Both the position numbers and the translations under genes were made by a program. Below the pieces are notes generated by a model, which was given only the letters and a program-made list of their open reading frames with translations, was not told the origin of the DNA and made no database searches. DNA of 64,000 bases from NCBI GenBank assembly GCA_030407005.1, contig JAUDYN010000014.1:362635-426634 (forward strand), read 5' to 3'. Each line of letters starts with the position of its first letter. Positions within the stretch are counted from its first letter, which is position 1. Below, in pieces: positions 56,401-64,000 of the stretch. The DNA is from Desarmillaria ectypa. Its lineage: Eukaryota > Basidiomycota > Agaricomycetes > Agaricales > Physalacriaceae.

Positions 56401-59400
56401 CAGACGTGACAGGACTACTGCTACGGTAAGCTCCTCTAATTTAACCGAGCTGAGGCTAATTTTCGTTGCTTATAGATACTACCAGGGACGAGAGGAGGAG
56501 GCCTACGTGCTAGCTGGTTTTTGCGATTCTATGACGGATGTACTAGTGAAGAGGGGCACTGGGAGGCGCGACGAGACGCATTTGTTATCATATGCTTATA
56601 AAAGGTCGCAAGGGTGTGATGATGCCCGTCAACGGACTTTGGTGGTCCTTATGGACGCTACATTCCGACAATCGAGTAATATCCCGATATCTTCTGCAGC
56701 AATTTCAGTTGTTTACTGGACATCACTCAGAAGTCCTTTCTCATGATCCCGCCGTCTCCCTGCAAACAATTGCATTGACCGATGAGTGTCGACGAGGCTT
56801 CTAGATAAAGTCACAGGCTTGGTAGTTGTTGTTGGAGCGCAACTCAAAACACCTCCCGATTTCCTTTAGTGCCGTAGTGCCGCACTCGAAGCGCTGGTCA
56901 CCGGTGAAGCTGGAACGTAAGGATGGACATTGAGCTCTGAAACGTTGTCCTGACGGCTTTCCTGAATCTCAGTCGGAGTCGGCGAAGGGATATGGAGAAA
57001 GGTTGTAACGATGTTGACGTAGGAAGGCGTCAGTGGAGATTATATGAGGGATATTCATACTCAATACTTGGACCCTGGGCATACCTCCAAGTAATTTGGA
57101 GCCATGTCCAAATGTAATGAAGGCGAACTGTCTTACAGGAGACGACGATGAATCTGACAGCGGGCCCCGAGACTTCTCCGTCAACTAGAGGCGCTAACCG
57201 GATATTGATGACCTGCACAGCCACATCCCGCATCTTTTCTCAACAACCATGTCGATCGCCCACACCCTCAGTACGATCGTTCCTACAAGGTCTCATCATG
57301 CTAGTAAAATACCAAAGAAATGTACGACACGATATTGGATGCTAGGTCTGGGATACTTGGGCAATAGAGACGGGTTAATCTTAAGTTACAATAGGTTAAA
57401 TAGAGGCTCCCTCTAGCGGTGGAGTTATCTTATCGGTCATTGAAAAGGAGTAAGGGTTAAAGCTCTTGTGCAAGCAGGATCGGGTGAGTGTATAAGTTAA
57501 CAGGAATTAGTTAATCACTAACTGGGGACATTATCAAGGCAGGGAAATCATGTAAACCCGGTAGTTGAGAGCTTCAGTCAAGATTTCATGTATAGTCGCA
57601 TTATGGTGTGATTTTTTGTCTATTCAGTCTATTCGGGGCTACGTCTCCGACACACTAAGCCATTGACAAGATCTTGAGAACCAGTAGGCAAACAGATGAT
57701 GATGATATGTACGTATTTTCATGCTAATACGCTTATCGGATTTAATTATTTTTCCGTAGACAAATCAGGTCCATGCTCAATAACGAAGATGTAGCTAATG
57801 TGGTGTTCTGACCTACTGTCATCCAACCCTTCGACGGGCGCGCCTTCGCCGACACGTTTTTCACTTGGATGCCATGATATTCGCTTCCACAAACCTCTTA
57901 CTCTTAGAGGACCTACCTCCGCAGTAGTATACTGCTTAGTCATTTGAAACGTGTGAGGGCTTGTGGTAAATCTCACAATGCAATAAAGCTCGTATTCTAT
58001 GCGCACACTTATCTATTAATGGCAGGACCACTATCACGTCCTCGTTCTCTACCTTGCAGGGAGGCATGTAGACGCATAATTTACTTTCGATTACGTCTCA
58101 GTCGCCATTGAAAAGTCATTCCCTTCAATCACGCCCGTCTGTCTATCTGAGGTTAGGTCCGTTGCACATATAATCAGAGCTCGTGTAATTAGCGGAGCTG
58201 GTCCTTTCGTTCGTGAGAATGCTATGTATCTCTGGGCAGTGATATGGAACCACAAGATATGACAACGCCGTCACCGTCGTTATCTTGGAGCTAGGCATTC
58301 CGCAGTATTATTGACACGCTGTGGCGTACAATCTAGGTTTGCCGCTCAGTATATGTCTCTCAATAACTTCTGGGCACGTACTTAGGTTTGAATATTTAGG
58401 AACCTCAGAGACACCCAGCTTGGTTAATTCCGAAAGTTGTATCGATATATACTTGGCGGCCGCTTTAGAAGTAGGCCCCCGTAGCTATACAATCAAACCG
58501 AGTTAATATCCCCCGACTAACCCAATTCTCAATCGTTGCTAAGACTATCATCATTCCTTTGACATGGTTGCTGCGGTGGTGGGATTTTCCTGTCCATGGT
58601 GTTCGTATGTCTACCCTGTGCGATGAGCTGCGCGTACCTGAAAACCGAACTGATGGCTACTATTTTTAGAAGTCTGAAAGTGACCTAGCATGACAGCCAG
58701 ACTGCCAATTCTGGACGCGCGTCGTTGTTATAGTCCCTCTATCGTCGCAGTACCCTCCTGTCCTTTTTAATCTTCACAGAAAAGCGGTATACGATAGGGC
58801 TGCTCGACATCACTGTACTGTACCGCTATATTTCCCTTGTAAAAGGTTTATTCACGGAAGCTGTGAGCCCTTTAGAAGATGCAGACTCGTACAGCCGTTG
58901 GCTGCCATATATTGTATGGAAATGCTCCTAGAGGTCATGGCCTTTTCGCGAGCTCCGTTTCCTTATTCTAGGGCAGATAGAAGTTGGAGACCTTCATGTC
59001 GTTCAATGTTCAGTACTTCGAGATTGCGATGACTTATTCACATTCAAGCTATTCCGTCATGATTATGAAATATTTCGTCCCTGATGGCGTTTTAGCATCT
59101 ATACTCGAGCTAGGCAATTTCTTCGTTAGGGTTCACCTGCGACATGTTAACTAGTTGAATGTGTTAATAAACAATGAGTGGAGCACTTGAATAATGATAA
59201 CTTGAACAGTATACCGGAAAAGATATGGTGGCGGGAAAGCCAAAATCCTATGGGCTGATATCGTCATCATCATCTATCCTACGGCATATGGTGCGGTTAC
59301 GGACAGTGTGAAGAAGACACTTCTTTTCATAACGTCAAAGCACAGCGTGAGCCAGTGATGGGATTGTGCTCACTGTTCTTGTAGGAGATGACTTAATAAT

Positions 59401-62283
59401 GGATAAATTCGCTTGATTGGTTCGACCATCATAATTCTAATTCTTGCTGAATCCCAGCTCCACGCACAAAAAATTATTTCTGCGGGAATTTTACTAAACG
59501 ATTTAAGTGAGTAAAGAAATAATATAACCATGATGCCCAAACTCAACCCACTGACGAGACCGAGCCTTAATTTCTAGAAAATTCAGTGCCGAAAACAAAC
59601 TCTACATATTCCTTCAAAAAATCCCCCATATTGTGTCTCACTGCGATCGGCGATATTTGTGCTCTGAAGGTCGTGATAAGGAAATTGGAAATTCTTAAGG
59701 ATAAATGACCTGCGCTCTCTATTGCTCGATTGCTTGCCTGTCAAGATATTTTGAGTCTGTCTAGGAGATACTACCTAATCTCGGTAAAAACATAGACGAG
59801 ACTGAAGGTGGATTCCTCCTTGTGAGGATCCTTCCCACTAAATCATATTGATGAGCGTGATAGGGCGAAGTGTAGACAATCACATCAAGCGGAATGATAT
59901 CATTTCCATAGGAACATTACGTGTTAGCTGAACTCAGTTCTTCGCTTAAACATTCGTAGAAGTGCAGTCATATAGTCCGTAAAAATGAGAAGACAGAAAA
60001 GGGAGCCGAAAGACCCTGCTGAGTTCTTCCAAGAGGTTCGGGGTTTATCTGTATTCAATCATGATTACATACTGCCGATTACCAGACCGGAAGTTGAGCA
60101 CCGTACTGGAGTCCGTCCGGTAGAATAGAATCCTCCAAATATGTCGGGGTTATGATCAGAATCCGATCTTAGTGTTGAAGTGAAGTATAACTTATCCGTC
60201 ATATTTAACCATCCCGAATCACACATGACGCGAAGGAGAGATGCACACTACGCAAGAAATGGAAATGTCAAACGAGAATTGGTCGTGACAAGTGCGATGG
60301 TTTTGCTGACTGAAAGATAAATAACCTTATCCTGTCACATGGGGTTAGATATTTGAAGACACCAAAAAACACTTTAGACGTGCATGGTTGTATTCTTGAA
60401 CCTGGAGATTTGATGGGAACCCAATGGAACATGGAGATACCTATCGAGACCCAATCATTTTGGGTTCCTTATGACGAATATAATTGTGTCATGTGTTGCA
60501 GAAAGACGGCCTAAAAGTGGTTCACTGCGCGTTTGTGACGACGCGTCGAACTACCCCCGCCGTGGCAAAACATTGAGATCTGACACCTGTGAGAAGCCGA
60601 AGCTGGACAAAGGAAGTTGTAAAATGTCGAGGAATTACTTCAATCATTCTCAAAGAGGACCAGAGGTGATTTAATAATGTGAATGTCTCTAGTGTACGGC
60701 GGAATTAACTTGCGGGACTCACAGTACTACATTTAATAGGTTTAAATCAAGGGGGCAACAAGATTAAATGATCTCCAGGGATGGGATGTTTATCTGAGTG
60801 ATACTATTTTCAGGAATTGTTCTGCACGAACAAATGATTCCAGTGCGAATTCAGATCGCTTAGTGTCGCTGGGCTTGCAGTATTCGACGTTGACCCAATG
60901 GGGCTCTGTGGCTTCAGTACGAGTTCTCTTCGGGTAGGGTATGACTGTGTACACATGTTTTTATTATTTTAGTTTTTCAAAATAACAAGATGTATCTATC
61001 CATGTCGTGAAAATAGTTCAGGACATAGAAGATGATGGATACATTTAAGTCACTAACATCTATATTATGTCCATACGAAGCCTTGTGCTCGTGTCCGATG
61101 CCATCACTTGGCCATCAGGTACTGAATTCAAGTCCTTGCTGCTATCCTGAGATGCATATCAGAGCTATACAACTCGGAATAATGTATGGAGGATCAGTAC
61201 CGTTAGCAAATGGTGTGAACGCCGAGAATTCTAAACGGGGTGTGATGCTTTAAGATACGAAGGGCAAATACCCGTTAATGAATCGTGGTGATAATATGGA
61301 CCTGAACGATGCCTGCTCAGCCCCAGTTACCGACCTATCAAATGTAAGCCTCAGGGAATTCGGAATGGATTACTATGTCCGATCTTTCAAAGTCCTTTGG
61401 AACATTCCAGTCCGAATTGGGTAATCACAAGAAGTCAGTGCTCGCAATACTGTTTCTTAGATTCAAGTTAAACCCTCCAGAAAGATCTCGGACATGACCC
61501 AGGGGGGGCATTTGATTCATCCAAGACTGACATCTCAAAATTAATGAGAACGATGTGGCTGTGCCGTTCGCCACGATGATAGAGAGAGAGACAGGGAAGC
61601 GGTGGCAACGGACTTTGCATTTGCCACATCACGCTGCTCCCAACCTTTTTTCCGTCTCTTTTATTACGCGATATCTGTATCACTTTGCCGTTTAGCGCAG
61701 ATGGTCAACTGACGGCTAACAATGCTAGCGCGTAACGCCACATCCGATAGCAGGGCCTTTCAGGCTGTCTGACGTATATTGCAACAAACCCCCCAAGGAT
61801 ATTCTTGGCTTTCCCCCCTCTAGTTGTGGGTTGTTTTTTTTCATCCACCCCGAATCCTGCATGATCTCTTGGTATTCATGGATCAAGTTCCTCTTGGGCT
61901 ATTCTCGTTGTTGCCCAGATGGAAAACTTGTACCTTTCTTCCTGTAGACCGATTATGTTAGGCTTGTGCATCGTCGGCGCATGGAATTGATATAGCCGCG
62001 CGTCTTCTCTGGAATCTTTAATCGCTTTATTATCTTGAGCAGCCTATTACCGTGGCTTTTCAGTTCTTCGAAGCATCGGACGGTCATAGATCTTGGTTTA
62101 CGAAGCCCGATATGTTCTGTCAGGTGCGATATAATATATTTCTTTCATTACTAGTACTAAATCTAGACACCCATTCAGGACGCGATAAAAGACAGGAATG
62201 TTTCGCCTAACCGTTCCTCAGTCAAGTCCTGCTTTGCATCTAAGCTAGTATCGTGCTCTCGTCCTCATACTTAACAGTTCGCC
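56401..62283. other. Subtelomeric gene-poor stretch, no recognised gene
   Basis: About 6 kb with only short unassigned open frames (for example 56507-56746 plus, 58006-57746 minus, 60471-60674 plus, 61032-61253 plus). CpG frequency looks normal, so this is not the same kind of DNA as the CpG-poor transposon block. I saw no retroelement domain, satellite or helicase. Confidence 0.45.
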
Positions 62284-62478
62284 ATGTACACCTTCTTATC
62301 ACTGTCCTCGATATCCTACGGCCAGGTTTACCACCCATGTGGTTGGAAACCGTCCAGCATAACCTCGAAGCCACCATCTTTGGAGGCTCCGTTGTTCATA
62401 GATTACAGACCCAACGAGCCTCAATGCTGCCATTGCGGATGGAGGGGCGCCCATGCACCAGCGTGCCCTTTCAAGTAA
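62284..62478 (+). CDS. Small ORF with a possible zinc-binding end
   Basis: Frame of 64 codons ending QCCHCGWRGAHAPACPFK. The CxCG...H...CPF pattern resembles a one-finger motif seen in unnamed basidiomycete proteins. A fully overlapping 201-codon frame (62253-62858) in another phase has no motif. Low confidence in either being a gene. Confidence 0.25.
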   Translation: MYTFLSLSSISYGQVYHPCGWKPSSITSKPPSLEAPLFIDYRPNEPQCCHCGWRGAHAPACPFK

Positions 62479-63441
62479 ACGAATGGCATAAATGTTCGTG
62501 TATTGTCCTCCCTTTCTCTGGCTTCTTGTCATTTACCGGCCTCTCGTCTTCAAGTACCGTACCCAACACCGCTTACTCCCCCCATGGCACTTCTCATTTT
62601 CGCCAAATTTGTTACTATTCTTTCTATGGCTGTCGCCGCCTTCGAAACACAATCCTTCCACTTGTCATCTCACTTGATTTCTTATCACTGCTTGCCATTT
62701 TCGCTGCTGCTTCCTTGTTTAATAATGTAAATATGTGCGCCTTTCGTCATTTTCTTTATATATTTTTTCGATATGCCCTACACCGGCCGTACTTGAGCCC
62801 AAGTCCATTCCATGGGCCAGTCTTCCCCAGGTTATCACATATAAATGTAATACTTTAGTCTAGCGGTTAGGTGTTGCATCTTGGTCTGTATCTTTCGCTC
62901 GTGGTTTTGGTTTTACTCAGTTTGACGGCACTCGAGACACGAATTATTCCTGCGTTTGTGAATATGATTTGAATGAGGGAGGGAAGGTTCGTAATAAGGA
63001 AGGTTCATCTCATATCTGATACGATTTCTAAAGAAGCAAAATATACACAGAAACTTGACGTGGTACAGGTTGTCTTTGCGTTGAGTCTAGGACTTTTCTA
63101 AATATCTTTCTTGGATGTATGAAACCGACGTACGTTCGAGTTTCTTTTGGACTTACCCAAAAGGAGAATTGCGCCGTTTTTTGCCTACTCCATCTATCAG
63201 AGACGGACACCATGAAATTCCAGTCACTAGTTGTTTCCATCACAGGGAACAAGAATAATTTAAATCCAACGATGCGAGGTTTAACTTGCGATATGCAGTC
63301 GCAATTAACAGAATCTCAAGCTGAATGCTCGTCGGACGGGATACGGAAGTGTATTTCACTGGTGAGATGTCTCATTTTCCCGCACGCTTCGATATCGTCC
63401 TGATACCTCGTTGATAGCATCAGGTATTGGCGTCAACCACG
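62479..63441. other. No gene recognised
   Basis: Unassigned short frames only (62503-62730 and 63119-63403 plus). Confidence 0.4.
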
Positions 63442-63750
63442 TTATTTTGTGGGATTGGCCTTGATGCAAAGGATGTAACGTCCATTAATTTCGCCTAGAC
63501 GGTCATACGAATACAAAGCGCAGTTGCCTCCCCGTTTTGGAGGAATGGCTGCGTAAGGAGAAACAAGTCGACGAGGTGGAAGAAATGGTTGGTGACTGTT
63601 CGCTAGCTCGGCATTTCCCCCGGAGCGTAACTGACATCCAAAGAAAGCTCCGATTTCAAAGCTTATAATATTTACTGCAGCACAGACTGTGAAAAAAGCA
63701 ATCCAAACCTCCTGTATCTTACATTTAAACGCAGGGACCCAACTCTTCAT
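63442..63750 (-). CDS. Hypothetical ORF next to the telomere, 102 codons
   Basis: Uninterrupted minus-strand frame whose start (MKSWVPAFKCKIQ) lies about 70 bp from the first TTAGGG. A hydrophobic segment (VWIAFFTVCAAVNIISFEIG, residues 15-34) could cross a membrane. No family recognised, no promoter evidence. Chance ORF possible. Confidence 0.3.
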   Translation of the reverse strand: MKSWVPAFKCKIQEVWIAFFTVCAAVNIISFEIGAFFGCQLRSGGNAELANSHQPFLPPRRLVSPYAAIPPKRGGNCALYSYDRLGEINGRYILCIKANPTK

Positions 63751-63819
63751 GGCGGTAAAAATGTCAGATTTAGCGAGGCAACTGCCGACAGCGTATTATC
63801 TTCGGCCACGTGCCTCTGG

Positions 63820-64000
63820 TTAGGGTTAGGGTTAGGGTTAGGGTTAGGGTTAGGGTTAGGGTTAGGGTTAGGGTTAGGGTTAGGGTTAGGGTTAGGGTTA
63901 GGGTTAGGGTTAGGGTTAGGGTTAGGGTTAGGGTTAGGGTTAGGGTTAGGGTTAGGGTTAGGGTTAGGGTTAGGGTTAGGGTTAGGGTTAGGGTTAGGGT
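63820..64000 (+). repeat. Telomere, 30 perfect TTAGGG repeats
   Basis: From 63820 the hexamer TTAGGG repeats 30 times without error and the window ends one base into the next copy. A partial GG precedes the first full unit. The G-rich strand runs 5' to 3' toward the right edge, the orientation of a genuine right chromosome end. The true array may continue beyond the window. Confidence 0.98.

Noticed and set aside
62253..62858. 201-codon plus-strand frame
   Set aside because: No motif, biased toward Ser/Leu/Phe as expected from pyrimidine-rich DNA; overlaps another frame with a more plausible motif.
1..64000. CRISPR array, rRNA, tRNA or biosynthetic gene cluster
   Set aside because: No spaced identical repeats, no rRNA or tRNA signatures, and no polyketide, peptide or terpene synthase seen.

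Overview
This is the end of a fungal chromosome. The last 181 bases are an uninterrupted TTAGGG array running to the window edge. Gene content points to an Agaricomycete (mushroom-forming basidiomycete): a CYP63-like P450 in about a dozen exons, coiled-coil F-box proteins, a MYND-type protein, an extracellular intradiol dioxygenase, a secreted GH3 beta-glucosidase, and many introns of roughly 50-60 nt with GTRNGT/YAG borders. The species cannot be told from the sequence.

Layout. 1-9.24 kb is a nest of degenerate LTR retrotransposons: a Ty3/gypsy gag with a long LTR on the minus strand, an inverted second copy of that LTR, a fold-back repeat, and a gag-only Copia-type element inserted in the pol of another Copia element. 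This block is almost free of CpG, except for one LTR copy (1452-2900) that keeps about 45 CpGs. Normal CpG density returns abruptly at 9241. 9.3-11.5 kb carries fragments of a repeated unit that recurs at 28.6-30.5 kb. 11.9-14.5 kb is an apparently intact P450. From 16 to 35 kb, eroded genes dominate: an Argonaute cut off after PAZ, a PLP aminotransferase, a nearly intact GH3 gene, a 6-phosphogluconolactonase fragment, a solo LTR, an F-box gene and a gene of unknown function. 36.6-38.0 kb is an intact intradiol dioxygenase. 38.7-40.8 kb is a second F-box gene. 41.8-52.8 kb holds an intact acetyl-CoA synthetase bracketed by two inverted paralogues of a zinc-finger gene. 53-54.4 kb has a broken MYND gene and a small hypothetical ORF. 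From about 56.4 kb to the telomere I recognise almost nothing.

Overall pattern. Three genes look fully functional (P450, dioxygenase, acetyl-CoA synthetase). Most others carry in-frame stops explainable by single C-to-T or G-to-A changes (CAG/CAA/CGA/TGG to stop). The P450, dioxygenase and GH3 genes fit a plant-litter or wood-degrading lifestyle, but they are not an obvious cluster. I found no CRISPR, tRNA, rRNA or biosynthetic cluster. I did not find a clearly new system; the most unusual signals are the CpG wall with its CpG-rich LTR, the decayed Argonaute, and the inverted zinc-finger pair with conserved leaders. Exon boundaries were read by eye.
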